A DNA stretch of 64,000 nt from Shinella fusca (GCF_014203155.1 NZ_JACHIK010000017.1:1-64000); one strand, 5' to 3'. Positions 22,614 to 32,398 are shown, numbered from the stretch's first letter. Program-made: numbers and translations. The notes: generated by a model not told the origin, from the letters alone.

Positions 22614-23507
22614 ATGATAGACAAGCTCGAATATTTCATTGCGCTCGCCCGCGAACGGCATTTCGCCCGGGCGGCCGAGGAGCTCGGCATCTCCCAGCCG
22701 ACGCTCTCGGCGGCGATCCGCCAGCTGGAAGGCCAGCTCGGCGTGATGCTCGTCGTGCGCGGCTCGCGCTTCCGCGGCCTGACGCCGGAAGGCCAGCGCG
22801 TGCTCGAATGGGCGCGCCGCATCGTCGGCGACACCCGCACCATGCGCGAGGAGATGCGCGCCGCCCGCACCGGCCTTTCCGGCCATATCCGCCTTGCCGC
22901 CATCCCGACGACGCTCGCCATGGTGCCGCGCCTCACCGCGCCCTTCCAGGAAAAGCACCCCGACGTCACATTCTCCATCACCTCCACCACGTCGATCCGC
23001 ATCCTCGGGCTTCTGGAAAACCTCGAGATCGACGCCGGCCTCACTTATCTCGAGAACGAGCCGCTCGGCCGCGTCACCAGCGTGCCGCTGCTGCACGAGC
23101 ACTATTGCCTCATCACCGCCAGGGGCGGCCCGTTTTCCGATCGCGAAAGCGTGACCTGGCAGGAGGCCGGCAGCATTAGGCTTTGCCTATTGACCGCCGA
23201 CATGCAGAACCGCCGCATCATCAATCGCCACCTTGCCGATGCCGGCGTGAGCGCCGAACCCTCGCTCGAATCCAACTCGATGATCGTGCTGCTCTCCCAT
23301 GTACGCACCGGCCGCTGGAGCAGCATCATGCCGCGCAACGTGGCCCATTCCTTCGGATTTCATGAGGAATTAAGTATAGTTTCGCTCGTCGAGCCGAATC
23401 CGGAACATACGGTCGGCCTCGTCGCCACCCACCGCGAGCCCTTCACCCCTCTCGTCTCCGCCCTCTTGCACGAGGCGCGCATCCTCGCCGAGAAGGGCAT
23501 GGATTGA
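22614..23507 (+). CDS. LysR-family regulator upstream of the formate dehydrogenase operon
   Basis: 297 residues. The N-terminal winged helix-turn-helix is at about 2-60 (HFARAAEELGISQPTLSAAIRQLEGQLG). A periplasmic-binding-like effector domain covers about 88-290. It reads in the same direction as fdsG, 183 bp ahead of it, which matches the position of fdsR in known fds clusters. It could instead control the divergent acuI. The gap after it contains two inverted repeats that may be its operator. Confidence 0.87.
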   Translation: MIDKLEYFIALARERHFARAAEELGISQPTLSAAIRQLEGQLGVMLVVRGSRFRGLTPEGQRVLEWARRIVGDTRTMREEMRAARTGLSGHIRLAAIPTTLAMVPRLTAPFQEKHPDVTFSITSTTSIRILGLLENLEIDAGLTYLENEPLGRVTSVPLLHEHYCLITARGGPFSDRESVTWQEAGSIRLCLLTADMQNRRIINRHLADAGVSAEPSLESNSMIVLLSHVRTGRWSSIMPRNVAHSFGFHEELSIVSLVEPNPEHTVGLVATHREPFTPLVSALLHEARILAEKGMD

Positions 23508-23551
23508 TAGGAAATTTCTATTGATTGACGGGACAGCTTTATTGACCCGTC
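23507..23551 (+). promoter_or_regulatory. Inverted repeats in front of fdsG
   Basis: A near-palindrome ATAGGAAATTTCTAT (23507-23521) is followed directly by a 6-bp inverted repeat, GACGGG (23527-23532) and CCCGTC (23546-23551). They lie 140-184 bases upstream of fdsG, just after the LysR gene stop. They could be the regulator's binding region. The second repeat might instead be a weak terminator, but it has no T-run. Confidence 0.4.
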
Positions 23552-23690
23552 GTCTCCCGCCTGAGAAGCTGCTACAATAGGACGTGGGGATCGTCGGGAT
23601 TCCCGTCTTCGCCGAAGAAATTCAATGGTATCGGCGCGACGGAACCGGCACTTCCCTGCGGTTCATTCGTGCAGGTTGGGAGGCCAGATC

Positions 23691-24170
23691 ATGAATGTTC
23701 ACGTCGCCGGCAACGATGTCGGAACGAAGACGCTGGCGATTGTCGGCGCATTGAAGGGTCTGGAAGGGCCGCTTCTGCCCATCCTGCACGAGATCCAGGC
23801 GGAGTTCGGCTATGTCCCGCAAGAGAGCCTGCCGATCATCGCACAGGAGCTCAACCTGTCGCGCGCCGAGGTGCACGGCGTCGTCACCTTCTACCACGAC
23901 TATCGCGACCATCCCGCCGGCCGGCATGTCCTGAAGCTCTGTCGCGCCGAGGCCTGCCAGTCGATGGGCGGGGACGATATCGCCGCCCGCGTGAAGGCGC
24001 TGCTCGGCATCGACTTCCATCAGACGACCCTCGACGGCGCGGTGACGCTCGAACCCGTCTACTGTCTCGGCCTCTGTTCCTGCGCGCCGTCCGCCATGCT
24101 GGACGGCGAGGTGCATGGAAGGCTCGACGCCGACCTTGCCGCCGAACTCGTCGCGGAGGCACGCCGATGA
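23691..24170 (+). CDS. fdsG: Formate dehydrogenase gamma subunit (NuoE-like)
   Basis: 159-residue thioredoxin-like [2Fe-2S] protein, homologous to NuoE of complex I. It docks on FdsB and takes part in electron transfer to NAD+. The four cluster cysteines are visible in CRAEACQS and CLGLCSCAPSAML. The ATG at 23691 has TTGGGAGG upstream and begins MNVHVAGND; the longer frame has no ribosome site. Its stop overlaps the fdsB start (ATGA). First gene of the operon for a soluble cytoplasmic NAD-dependent formate dehydrogenase. Confidence 0.95.
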   Translation: MNVHVAGNDVGTKTLAIVGALKGLEGPLLPILHEIQAEFGYVPQESLPIIAQELNLSRAEVHGVVTFYHDYRDHPAGRHVLKLCRAEACQSMGGDDIAARVKALLGIDFHQTTLDGAVTLEPVYCLGLCSCAPSAMLDGEVHGRLDADLAAELVAEARR

Positions 24171-25723
24171 CCGTTCGTCTCTACGTTCCCCGCGATGCCG
24201 CGGCCCTTGCGCTCGGCGCAGACCGCGTCGCGAAGAAACTCGCCGAGGAAGCGGCAGGCCGCGGGATCGACATCACGATCGTGCGCAACGGCTCGCGCGG
24301 CATGCATTGGCTGGAGCCGCTGGTCGAGGTGGAGACCGCCGCCGGCCGCATCGCCTACGGCCCGGTGAAACCGTCCGACGTGGCAGGCCTTCTCGACGCC
24401 GGCCTCATCGAGGGCAAGGCGCATCCGCTCTGTCTCGGCAAGACCGAGGAGATCGCCTTCCTCAGGAACCAGACCCGCCTCACCTTCGCCCGCTGCGGCG
24501 TCACCGACCCGCTCTCGCTTGCCGACTACAAGGCCCATGGCGGCCTCCTCGGCCTCGAAAAGGCCATCGCCATGGCGCCCGCCGACATCGTCAAGGAAGT
24601 CACCGACAGCGGCCTTCGCGGACGCGGCGGCGCGGGCTTTCCGACGGGCATCAAGTGGAAGACCGTGCTGGAGGCGCCGGGCGAGAAGAAATACATCGTC
24701 TGCAACGCCGACGAGGGCGACAGCGGCACCTTCGCCGACCGCATGATCATGGAGGGCGATCCCTTCGTGCTGATCGAGGGCATGGCGATCGCCGGCCTCG
24801 CGACCGGCGCGACCAAGGGCTACGTCTACACCCGCTCCGAATATCCCCATGCCATCGCCGCCATGAGCGACGCCATCGACATCGCGCGCGCCGCCGGCAT
24901 CCTCGGCCCGTCCGTGCTCGGCTCCGGCAAGGCCTTCGACATGGAGATCCGCACCGGCGCCGGCGCCTATGTCTGCGGCGAGGAGACGGCGCTGCTCAAC
25001 AGCCTCGAAGGCAAGCGCGGCGTCGTGCGTGCCAAGCCCCCGCTGCCGGCGCTGCAGGGCTTCCTCGGCCGCCCCACCGTCGTCAACAACGTCATCTCGC
25101 TCGCCTCCGTGCCGGTCGTCATGGAAAAGGGGGCAGCTTACTACCGCGATTTCGGCATGGGCCGCTCGCGCGGCACCATCCCGATCCAGATCGCCGGCAA
25201 CGTCAAGCATGGCGGCCTCTACGAGACCGCCTTCGGCCTGACGCTCGGCGAGATCGTCGATGCCATCGGCGGCGGAACGGCCTCCGGCCGGCCGGTGCGC
25301 GCCGTGCAGGTGGGCGGTCCGCTCGGGGCTTATTTCCCGCGCGCCCTCTTCGATACGCCCTTCGACTATGAGGCCTTCGCGGCAAAGGACGGGCTGATCG
25401 GCCACGCCGGCATCACCGTCTTCGACGACACGGTCGACATGCTCAAGCAGGCGCGCTTCGCCATGGAGTTCTGCGCCGTCGAAAGCTGCGGCAAGTGCAC
25501 GCCCTGCCGCATCGGCTCGACGCGCGGCGTGGAGACCGCCGACAAGATCGCCGAGGGCATCGAGCCGGAGAAGAACCGCGCGCTGCTCACCGATCTCTGC
25601 AACACGATGAAGTTCGGTTCGCTCTGTGCGCTCGGCGGCTTCACGCCCTATCCGGTCATGAGCGCCATGACCCACTTCCCGGAAGATTTTTCGCCGGCGC
25701 CCATCGCCCAAGCTGCGGAGTGA
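24167..25723 (+). CDS. fdsB: Formate dehydrogenase beta subunit (NuoF-like, FMN and NAD+ site)
   Basis: 518 residues. The N-terminal thioredoxin-like segment (about 1-120) is the feature that separates FdsB from plain NuoF. The flavin/NADH-binding core contains GLRGRGGAGFPTGIKW, NADEGDSGTFADR and GAGAYVCGEETALLNS. The C-terminal [4Fe-4S] site is ESCGKCTPCRIG with a distal Cys in GSLCALGG. It passes electrons from the iron-sulfur chain of FdsA to NAD+. Four-base overlap with fdsG, and fdsA follows after four bases. Confidence 0.96.
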   Translation: MTVRLYVPRDAAALALGADRVAKKLAEEAAGRGIDITIVRNGSRGMHWLEPLVEVETAAGRIAYGPVKPSDVAGLLDAGLIEGKAHPLCLGKTEEIAFLRNQTRLTFARCGVTDPLSLADYKAHGGLLGLEKAIAMAPADIVKEVTDSGLRGRGGAGFPTGIKWKTVLEAPGEKKYIVCNADEGDSGTFADRMIMEGDPFVLIEGMAIAGLATGATKGYVYTRSEYPHAIAAMSDAIDIARAAGILGPSVLGSGKAFDMEIRTGAGAYVCGEETALLNSLEGKRGVVRAKPPLPALQGFLGRPTVVNNVISLASVPVVMEKGAAYYRDFGMGRSRGTIPIQIAGNVKHGGLYETAFGLTLGEIVDAIGGGTASGRPVRAVQVGGPLGAYFPRALFDTPFDYEAFAAKDGLIGHAGITVFDDTVDMLKQARFAMEFCAVESCGKCTPCRIGSTRGVETADKIAEGIEPEKNRALLTDLCNTMKFGSLCALGGFTPYPVMSAMTHFPEDFSPAPIAQAAE

Positions 25724-25727
25724 TCCC

Positions 25728-28607
25728 ATGCCCCTGATTTCTGAAATCGACTACGGCACGCCCGCCTCCCGCTCCGAGAAGATGGTGACGCTCACCATCG
25801 ACGGGAACGAGATTACCGTGCCGGAAGGCACTTCCATCATGCGCGCCTCGATGGAGGCCGGCATCGAGGTGCCCAAGCTCTGCGCCACCGACATGGTGGA
25901 CGCCTTCGGCTCCTGCCGCCTCTGTCTCGTGGAGATCGAGGGGCGGAACGGCACGCCCGCCTCCTGCACGACGCCCGTCGCGCCCGGCCTCGTCGTCCAT
26001 ACCCAGACGAGCCGCCTCAAGCAGATCCGCAAGGGCGTGATGGAGCTCTACATCTCCGACCACCCGCTCGACTGCCTCACCTGCGCGGCAAACGGCGACT
26101 GCGAGCTGCAGGACATGGCCGGCGCCGTCGGCCTTCGCGACGTGCGCTACGGCTATGACGGCGAAAACCACGTCAAGCCGCGCAACAACGGCGAGATCAA
26201 CGCCCGCTGGACGCCGAAGGACGAATCCAACCCCTATTTCACCTACGATCCCTCCAAGTGCATCGTCTGCTCGCGCTGCGTCCGGGCCTGCGAGGAGGTG
26301 CAGGGCACCTTCGCGCTCACCATCGAGGGCCGCGGCTTCGACAGCTTCGTCTCGGCCGGCATGCACGAGAATTTCCTGGAATCCGAATGCGTCTCCTGCG
26401 GCGCCTGCGTGCAGGCCTGCCCGACGGCGACGCTGACGGAGAAGTCGGTCATCGAGATCGGCCAGCCGGAGCATTCCGTCATCACGACCTGCGCCTATTG
26501 CGGCGTCGGCTGCAACTTCAAGGCGGAGATGCGCGGCGAGGAGCTGGTGCGCATGGTGCCCTGGAAGGACGGCAAGGCCAACCACGGCCATTCCTGCGTC
26601 AAGGGCCGCTTCGCTTATGGTTACTCGACCCATCGCGAGCGCATCCTCAACCCGATGATCCGCGAGAAGACCTCCGACCCCTGGCGTGAAGTCACCTGGG
26701 AAGAGGCCTATGCGCATGTCGTCTCCGAATTCCGCCGCATCCAGTACCAGTACGGCCGGGATTCGATCGGCGCCCTCACCTCCTCGCGCTGCACGAACGA
26801 GGAGACCTATATCGTGCAGAAGCTGGTCCGCGCCGGCTTCGGCAACAACAATGTCGATACCTGCGCGCGCGTCTGCCATTCGCCGACCGGCTACGGCCTC
26901 GGCCAGACCTTCGGCACCTCCGCCGGCACGCAGGATTTCGATTCCGTCGAGCACACGGACGTCATCATCATCATCGGCGCCAATCCGAGCGACGCCCATC
27001 CGGTCTTCGCCTCGCGCATGAAGAAGCGCCTGCGCGAGGGCGCCAAGCTCATCGTCATCGATCCGCGCCGCACCGAGCTTGTCTCCGCGCCGCATGTGAA
27101 GGCCGCCTTCCACCTGCCGCTGAAGCCCGGCACGAACGTCGCCATCCTCACCGCACTCGCCCATGTCATCGTCACCGAAGGGCTTTGCGACGAGGCGTTC
27201 ATCCGCGAGCGCTGCGACTGGTCGGAATTCGAGGACTGGGCCGCCTTCGTCGCCGAGCCGCGCCACAGCCCGGAAGAGACCGAGGCCTTCACCGGCGTGC
27301 CGGCCGAGGCGCTGCGCGGCGCCGCCCGGCTCTTCGCCACCGGCGGCAACGGCTCGATCTACTACGGCCTCGGCGTCACCGAGCACAGCCAAGGCTCGAC
27401 CGCCGTCATCGCCATCGCCAACCTCGCCATGGTCACCGGCAATATCGGCCGGACGGGCGTCGGCGTGAACCCGCTGCGCGGCCAGAACAACGTGCAGGGC
27501 TCCTGCGACATGGGCTCCTTCCCGCACGAGCTGCCGGGCTATCGCCACATCTCGGACGAGAGCACGCGCGACATCTACGAGAAGATGTGGGGCGTGACGC
27601 TCAATCCCGAGCCGGGCCTGCGCGTCAACAACATGCTGGATGCGGCCGTGGACGGCTCGTTCAAGGCCCTCTACGTGCAGGGCGAGGACATCCTCCAGTC
27701 CGACCCCGACACGCGGCACGTCGCCGCCGGCCTTTCCTCCATGGAATGCGTCGTCGTGCAGGACCTCTTCCTCAACGAGACGGCGAACTATGCCCATGTC
27801 TTCCTGCCGGGCTCGACCTTCCTGGAGAAGGACGGCACCTTCACCAATGCCGAACGCCGCATCAACCGGGTTCGCCGCGTCATGACGCCGAGGAACGGCT
27901 ATGCCGACTGGGAGGTCACGCAGAACCTCGCAAGGGCGATGGGCCTCGACTGGAACTACACCCATCCCTCCGAGATCATGGACGAGATCGCAGCGACCAC
28001 TCCGAGCTTCGCCCTCGTTTCCTATGATTACCTCGACAAGGTCGGCTCCATCCAGTGGCCCTGCAACGAGCAGCATCCGCTCGGCTCGCCGATCATGCAT
28101 GTCGACGGCTTCGTGCGCGGCAAGGGCAAGTTCATCCGCACGGAATATGTCGCGACCGACGAGAAGACCGGCCCGCGCTTCCCGCTGCTTCTGACCACCG
28201 GCCGCATCCTCAGCCAGTACAATGTCGGCGCCCAGACGCGGCGCACCGACAATGTCGCCTGGCATGCCGAGGACCGGCTGGAGATCCACCCGCACGACGC
28301 GGAGAACCGCGGCATCCGCGACGGCGACTGGGTGCGCCTCGCCAGCCGTGCCGGCGAGACGACGCTGCGCGCGCTCGTCACCGACCGCGTGGCGCCGGGC
28401 GTCGTCTACACGACCTTCCACCATCCGGGCACGCAGGCGAACGTCATCACCACCGATTTCGCCGACTGGGCGACCAGTTGCCCGGAATACAAGGTGACCG
28501 CCGTGCAGATCTCCCCGTCGAACGGCCCGTCCGAATGGCAGGTCGAATATGACGAGGTGGCGCGCCGCGCGCGCCGCATCGCCGGCAAGATGGAGGCGGC
28601 GGAATAG
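25728..28607 (+). CDS. fdsA: Formate dehydrogenase alpha subunit, bis-MGD molybdenum catalytic subunit
   Basis: 959 residues, normal for this class. It oxidises formate to CO2 at a bis-molybdopterin-guanine-dinucleotide centre. Domains in order: [2Fe-2S] ferredoxin (CATDMVDAFGSCRLC), His/Cys [4Fe-4S] segment (DHPLDCLTCAANGDC), two [4Fe-4S] clusters (CIVCSRCVRACEE and CVSCGACVQACPT), then the molybdopterin oxidoreductase part with CAYCGVGC. The metal ligand is Cys in ARVCHSPTGYG, with the adjacent His; there is no in-frame UGA, so this is a cysteine, not selenocysteine, enzyme. A C-terminal molydop-binding domain ends the chain. GGAG lies 7 bases before the ATG. Confidence 0.97.
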   Translation: MPLISEIDYGTPASRSEKMVTLTIDGNEITVPEGTSIMRASMEAGIEVPKLCATDMVDAFGSCRLCLVEIEGRNGTPASCTTPVAPGLVVHTQTSRLKQIRKGVMELYISDHPLDCLTCAANGDCELQDMAGAVGLRDVRYGYDGENHVKPRNNGEINARWTPKDESNPYFTYDPSKCIVCSRCVRACEEVQGTFALTIEGRGFDSFVSAGMHENFLESECVSCGACVQACPTATLTEKSVIEIGQPEHSVITTCAYCGVGCNFKAEMRGEELVRMVPWKDGKANHGHSCVKGRFAYGYSTHRERILNPMIREKTSDPWREVTWEEAYAHVVSEFRRIQYQYGRDSIGALTSSRCTNEETYIVQKLVRAGFGNNNVDTCARVCHSPTGYGLGQTFGTSAGTQDFDSVEHTDVIIIIGANPSDAHPVFASRMKKRLREGAKLIVIDPRRTELVSAPHVKAAFHLPLKPGTNVAILTALAHVIVTEGLCDEAFIRERCDWSEFEDWAAFVAEPRHSPEETEAFTGVPAEALRGAARLFATGGNGSIYYGLGVTEHSQGSTAVIAIANLAMVTGNIGRTGVGVNPLRGQNNVQGSCDMGSFPHELPGYRHISDESTRDIYEKMWGVTLNPEPGLRVNNMLDAAVDGSFKALYVQGEDILQSDPDTRHVAAGLSSMECVVVQDLFLNETANYAHVFLPGSTFLEKDGTFTNAERRINRVRRVMTPRNGYADWEVTQNLARAMGLDWNYTHPSEIMDEIAATTPSFALVSYDYLDKVGSIQWPCNEQHPLGSPIMHVDGFVRGKGKFIRTEYVATDEKTGPRFPLLLTTGRILSQYNVGAQTRRTDNVAWHAEDRLEIHPHDAENRGIRDGDWVRLASRAGETTLRALVTDRVAPGVVYTTFHHPGTQANVITTDFADWATSCPEYKVTAVQISPSNGPSEWQVEYDEVARRARRIAGKMEAAE

Positions 28608-28615
28608 GAACGACC

Positions 28616-29449
28616 GTGACGGGCTTTTCCACCACGATCAAGGTTGCCGAGATCGCCCGCCGCAGCGGGCGGATGGAGGACGGCGAGCGCTTCGTGCCGG
28701 AAGAAACGCCGGTCGCCTTCTCCTATGCCGGCTCCACCCATGCGGTGATGATGGCAACGCCCGCTGACCTCGAGGACTTCGCCACCGGCTTCAGCCTGAC
28801 CGAGGGCATCATCGCGGGTCTCGGCGAGATCGAGGCCATCGAGGTCGTCGCGGAAGACAAGGGCATCGACCTGCAGATCCGCCTTGCGGATGCCAGCAAC
28901 GACGCGCTCGTCGCCCGCCGCCGCCATATGGCGGGGCCGGTCGGCTGCGGCCTCTGCGGCATCGAATCGATCGAGCAGGCGGTGCGCGTCACGCCGTCCG
29001 TGCGCTCGTCGGCGCTGACCTTGAGCGAGGACGAGATCGTCGAGGCGGTCCATCTGCTGAACGGCGGGCAGCCGCTGCACAGGACGACCCGCGCCGTGCA
29101 CGGCGCCGGCTTCTATGTGCCGGGAAAGGGGCTCGTCGCCGTGCGCGAGGATGTCGGCCGGCACAATGCGCTCGACAAGCTCGTCGGCGCCGCGCGCCGC
29201 GCGGGCCATGACGGCGGAGCGGGCGCGGTTATCGTGACGAGCCGCGTTTCCGTCGAGATGGTGCAGAAGACGGCCATTGTCGGCAGCCCCTTCATCATCG
29301 CCATTTCCGCGCCGACGGCGCTTGCCATCCGCACGGCGGAAGAGGCGGGCATGACGCTGGTCGCGCTGGTCCGGGGCGATGAATTCGAGATTTTCACAGG
29401 CGCCGGGCGCATCGCCTCCGGCGCGAGACGCAAGGTCGGCAGCGGTTAG
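28616..29449 (+). CDS. fdhD: FdhD sulfur-carrier/sulfurtransferase for formate dehydrogenase (FdsC)
   Basis: 277 residues, GTG start at 28616 with AGGA seven bases before it. It transfers sulfur from cysteine desulfurase to the molybdenum cofactor, needed for an active formate dehydrogenase, and binds the bis-MGD cofactor. The catalytic loop is visible as GCGLCGIES; conserved RTTRAVHGAGF and REDVGRHNALDKL follow. The eight-base gap after fdsA puts it in the same message, as fdsC in fdsGBACD operons. Confidence 0.95.
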   Translation: MTGFSTTIKVAEIARRSGRMEDGERFVPEETPVAFSYAGSTHAVMMATPADLEDFATGFSLTEGIIAGLGEIEAIEVVAEDKGIDLQIRLADASNDALVARRRHMAGPVGCGLCGIESIEQAVRVTPSVRSSALTLSEDEIVEAVHLLNGGQPLHRTTRAVHGAGFYVPGKGLVAVREDVGRHNALDKLVGAARRAGHDGGAGAVIVTSRVSVEMVQKTAIVGSPFIIAISAPTALAIRTAEEAGMTLVALVRGDEFEIFTGAGRIASGARRKVGSG

Positions 29450-29458
29450 GAGACAGGA

Positions 29459-29707
29459 ATGTCGGAAGGCAACAGACTGGTCAGGGAGGCGAACCAGATC
29501 GCCACGTTCTTCCATTCGCAGCCCAGGAGCGGAGCGGCGAGCGGCGTGGCGACCCATATCAACAAATTCTGGGAGCCGCGCATGCGCCGGCAGCTTTTCG
29601 ACATCGTCGACAACCGCGGCGGCGAAGGGCTCGACTGGCTCGTCATGGAGGCCGTGCCCATGATCCGCCGTCCGCCGCCGCCGGAAGTGCCGCCCGCCGC
29701 CCGCTGA
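29459..29707 (+). CDS. fdsD: Formate dehydrogenase delta subunit
   Basis: 82-residue protein, last of the fds operon, with GGAGACAGGA directly before the ATG. Conserved features are RLVREANQIATFF, HINKFWEPRMRRQ and an Ala/Pro-rich tail. FdsD subunits are small accessory partners of the soluble formate dehydrogenase; they carry no cofactor, and their role is in assembly or stability. Confidence 0.92.
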   Translation: MSEGNRLVREANQIATFFHSQPRSGAASGVATHINKFWEPRMRRQLFDIVDNRGGEGLDWLVMEAVPMIRRPPPPEVPPAAR

Positions 29708-29727
29708 CGCTTCCTCACGAATGCCGA

Positions 29728-29749
29728 CGGCCGGCATCGCTGCCGGCCG
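29728..29749. terminator. Stem-loop between fdsD and the chemoreceptor gene
   Basis: CGGCCGGC (29728-29735) pairs with GCCGGCCG (29742-29749) over six bases, in the 63-bp gap between convergent genes. Only a mixed CCTTCCTGT follows, so termination may be weak. Confidence 0.5.
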
Positions 29750-29770
29750 CCTTCCTGTCGCATCGCGGGC

Positions 29771-31534
29771 TCAGAACTCTTCCCAGCTCTCCGCCGCCGC
29801 CGTGGAGCCACGCGGCGCGCGCATGGTGCGCGCCACGGCATGAAGCTGCGGGACGGGAGCCGGCGTATGCGGGCGCGCCGCGGACGGCGCGCTGCCCGAA
29901 AGCCGGAACCGGCGGATGAGGGTATGCAGCGCCTCGGCCTCCCGCGCCATCGCGTGGCTTGCCGCCGTGCTTTCCTCCACCATCGCCGCGTTCTTCTGCG
30001 TCGCCTGGTCCATGGAGTTGACGGACTGGTTGATCTCGCGAAGCCCGGTCGACTGCTCGCGCGAGGCTTCGACGATCGCCGACACGTTGGTGTGGACCTC
30101 CTGCACCTGTTCCAGGATTTCCCGGAGCGCGCGCCCCGTTTCGTCGACCAGCGCCACCCCGCTTTTCACCTGCTCGCCCGAGGTGGTGATGAGCGCCTTG
30201 ATGTCCTTGGCAGCGCTCGCCGACCGCTGGGCGAGCTCGCGAACCTCCTGCGCCACCACCGCGAACCCCTTACCGGCCTCGCCCGCGCGCGCCGCCTCCA
30301 CGCCGGCGTTGAGCGCCAGCAGGTTGGTCTGGAAGGCGATGTCGTCGATGACGCCGATGATGTTGGAGATTTCCCGCGAGGACTGCTCGATCTGCCCCAT
30401 CGCGTCGATCGCCTTCTTGACGACCTCGCCGGATTTTTCCGCCCCGGCGCGGGTCTTGGCGACCAGCGTGCCGGCCTCGTCGGCCCGCCGGCTCGAATCG
30501 GCGACGGTCGTGGTGATCTCGTCGAGCGCGGCGGCCGTCTCCTCGACGGAGGCCGCCTGCTGCTCCGTGCGCTTGGCGAGATCGTCGGCGGCAGAGCGGA
30601 TCTCCTGCGCGCCCGAGGCGATGGCATTGGCATTGGTCTCGACCGTGCGCATGGCTTCGTGAAGGCCTGCCACCGCCTCGTTGAAGTCCTTGCGCACCGC
30701 CTCCATCGACGGAACGAACGTCATGGCGAGGTTCTGCGTCAGGTCTCCTTCGGAAAGCGCCTTCAGCGCGCCGCCGAGCGCATTGATCGCCGACATGCGC
30801 TCCGTCACGTCGGTGGCGAACTTCACCACCTTGTAGACGCGCCCGTTGAGGTCGCGGATGGGGTTGTAGGCCGCCTGGATCCAGATCTCCCGTCCGCCCT
30901 TGCCGTAGCGCACGAATTCGCTCGAAGCGAAGTTGCCTTCAGCAAGGCTCTTCCAGAAATCCGCATAGGCCTGCGTCTGCGTATAGGCGGGATCGCAGAA
31001 CAAGCGATGATGCTTGCCGCGAATCTCGGAAATGTCGTAGCCGAGCGCATCGCAGAAATTGGCATTGGCATCGAGGATCTCGCCCGTCGGCGTGAACTCG
31101 ATCACCGCCTGGGAGCGGGAAATCGCCGCGAGCTTGCTGGCATCTTCCGCCGCCCGCATCCGCGCCTCGGTGATGTCGGTGGCGAACTTGACGACCTTGT
31201 AGGGCTTGCCGCCGCGAAAGACCGGATTGTAGGTCGCAAGGATCCAGATCTCGGCCCCGTCCTTGCGGATGCGCTTGTAGGTGTTGGAATCGTATTCGCC
31301 GTTGCCGAGCCGCGCCCAGAACTGGCGGTAGGCGTCGCTCTCCACATGGGCGGCGTCGCAGAAGATGCGATGATGCTTGCCGACGATCTCCTTCAGCTCG
31401 TAGCCGAGCGCGCGGCAGAAGTTTTCGTTGGCGGTGAGGATATTGCCTTTGAGATCGAACTGGATCACGGCCTGCGAGCGCGACAGCGCATCGACGATAT
31501 GGCCCGCATCCATGGACTTGGCGAATGAAAGCAT
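29771..31534 (-). CDS. Soluble methyl-accepting chemotaxis protein with two PAS domains
   Basis: 587 residues from ATG 31534 (a GTG nine codons earlier is possible). Two successive PAS domains (about 10-125 and 130-245) each end in [11 protein letters not shown]- or [11 protein letters not shown]-type sequence. A short HAMP-like linker and the signalling hairpin follow, with the highly conserved tip [20 protein letters not shown]. There is no transmembrane segment, so it is a cytoplasmic receptor. The two PAS units are clearly duplicates and resemble redox- or haem-sensing PAS domains, but no ligand can be named. The C-terminus ends in SWEEF, a W-x-x-F tether of the kind that binds CheR/CheB. 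Confidence 0.93.
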   Translation of the reverse strand: MLSFAKSMDAGHIVDALSRSQAVIQFDLKGNILTANENFCRALGYELKEIVGKHHRIFCDAAHVESDAYRQFWARLGNGEYDSNTYKRIRKDGAEIWILATYNPVFRGGKPYKVVKFATDITEARMRAAEDASKLAAISRSQAVIEFTPTGEILDANANFCDALGYDISEIRGKHHRLFCDPAYTQTQAYADFWKSLAEGNFASSEFVRYGKGGREIWIQAAYNPIRDLNGRVYKVVKFATDVTERMSAINALGGALKALSEGDLTQNLAMTFVPSMEAVRKDFNEAVAGLHEAMRTVETNANAIASGAQEIRSAADDLAKRTEQQAASVEETAAALDEITTTVADSSRRADEAGTLVAKTRAGAEKSGEVVKKAIDAMGQIEQSSREISNIIGVIDDIAFQTNLLALNAGVEAARAGEAGKGFAVVAQEVRELAQRSASAAKDIKALITTSGEQVKSGVALVDETGRALREILEQVQEVHTNVSAIVEASREQSTGLREINQSVNSMDQATQKNAAMVEESTAASHAMAREAEALHTLIRRFRLSGSAPSAARPHTPAPVPQLHAVARTMRAPRGSTAAAESWEEF

Positions 31535-31921
31535 GACCTGTCCCTTTTCTACGACGGCCACGCCTTCCTGGGAATTGCCTGCGCGGCGGCCATTGGGTTG
31601 CGTTCTCCGCGGCCTGCTTCACCGGCCGCGCGGGTTCCTCGGTGTCTCTTTCGGCGGAAGGCGACGTGGCGAACCGCCGGAATGCGCATTTGCAATCAAG
31701 GATAGAGTGACAGACTTAACAAGTGATAAAGGAAAGCGAGCGACATATCGCCTTTCCCCTGAGAAACGGGGACAATTCGGGGTCGAGGAAGTTAACGTTG
31801 CGTCAGGCGGAATTTTCAGCCTGCACGCTAAATAACGCAAAAGTTGCGGCCTCGAACAGGCAACAAAAAACCGCCGTGCGGCCGGCACGGCGGTTCGTCC
31901 TGTGTGCGATGGAAGAGGCGG
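31535..31921. other. Intergenic region between cheW and the chemoreceptor gene
   Basis: 387 bases with no supportable gene. It holds the cheW terminator (31869-31895) and, below that, a comparatively AT-rich stretch (about 31690-31850) that should contain the receptor promoter. No -35/-10 pair is good enough to mark. The terminator indicates that cheW and the receptor are separate transcription units. Confidence 0.5.
31869..31895 (-). terminator. Rho-independent terminator of cheW
   Basis: Perfect 11-bp stem, AACCGCCGTGC (31869-31879) with GCACGGCGGTT (31885-31895), and a 5-base loop. On the minus strand it runs straight into six T (complement of 31865-31870). Very strong by eye; 26 bases after the cheW stop. 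Confidence 0.93.
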
Positions 31922-32398
31922 TCAGGCCGCCATGTCTTCCATGTCGCGCTCCTTGAACATGCGCGCGAGATTGAGGAAGCAGATCATGCCGTTCTCATGG
32001 GCGATGATGCCCTCGGCATAGGCCTTGTCGAAGGAGGTCGTCACTTCCGGCACCGGCTGGATCTGCTCGCCGCGGATGGTGAGTATATCGGACACCCGGT
32101 CGACGACGAGGCCGACCACCATGCTGTGCACCTCGGCAACGACGATGGCGCTGCGCTCGTTGGCCTCCGTGCTCTTCATGCCGAGCTTGTGGGCAAGGTC
32201 GATGATCGGGATCACCGTGCCGCGCAGGTTCATCACGCCGATGACGTCCGGCGGCGAATGCGGGATCGGCGTGGACGGCGCCCAGCCGCGGATTTCGCGG
32301 ATCGTGGTCGTCTTCACGCAGAATTCCTGATCGTGCAGGCGGAAGGCGATGATTTCGAGCGTATCGCCGGTAAAGCCGGGAGTTTTGATGGCGGTCAT
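31922..32398 (-). CDS. cheW: CheW chemotaxis coupling protein
   Basis: 158 residues from ATG 32398. A single CheW SH3-like domain: IIAFRLHDQEFCVKTTTIREI, GVMNLRGTVIPIIDL (the conserved NLRG-P-ID signature) and VGLVVDRVSDIL. It links receptors to the kinase CheA in the cytoplasm. It stands apart from any cheA/cheY cluster in this window but is next to a soluble receptor in the same direction, suggesting they work together or were once one unit. It has its own terminator. Confidence 0.95.
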   Translation of the reverse strand: MTAIKTPGFTGDTLEIIAFRLHDQEFCVKTTTIREIRGWAPSTPIPHSPPDVIGVMNLRGTVIPIIDLAHKLGMKSTEANERSAIVVAEVHSMVVGLVVDRVSDILTIRGEQIQPVPEVTTSFDKAYAEGIIAHENGMICFLNLARMFKERDMEDMAA

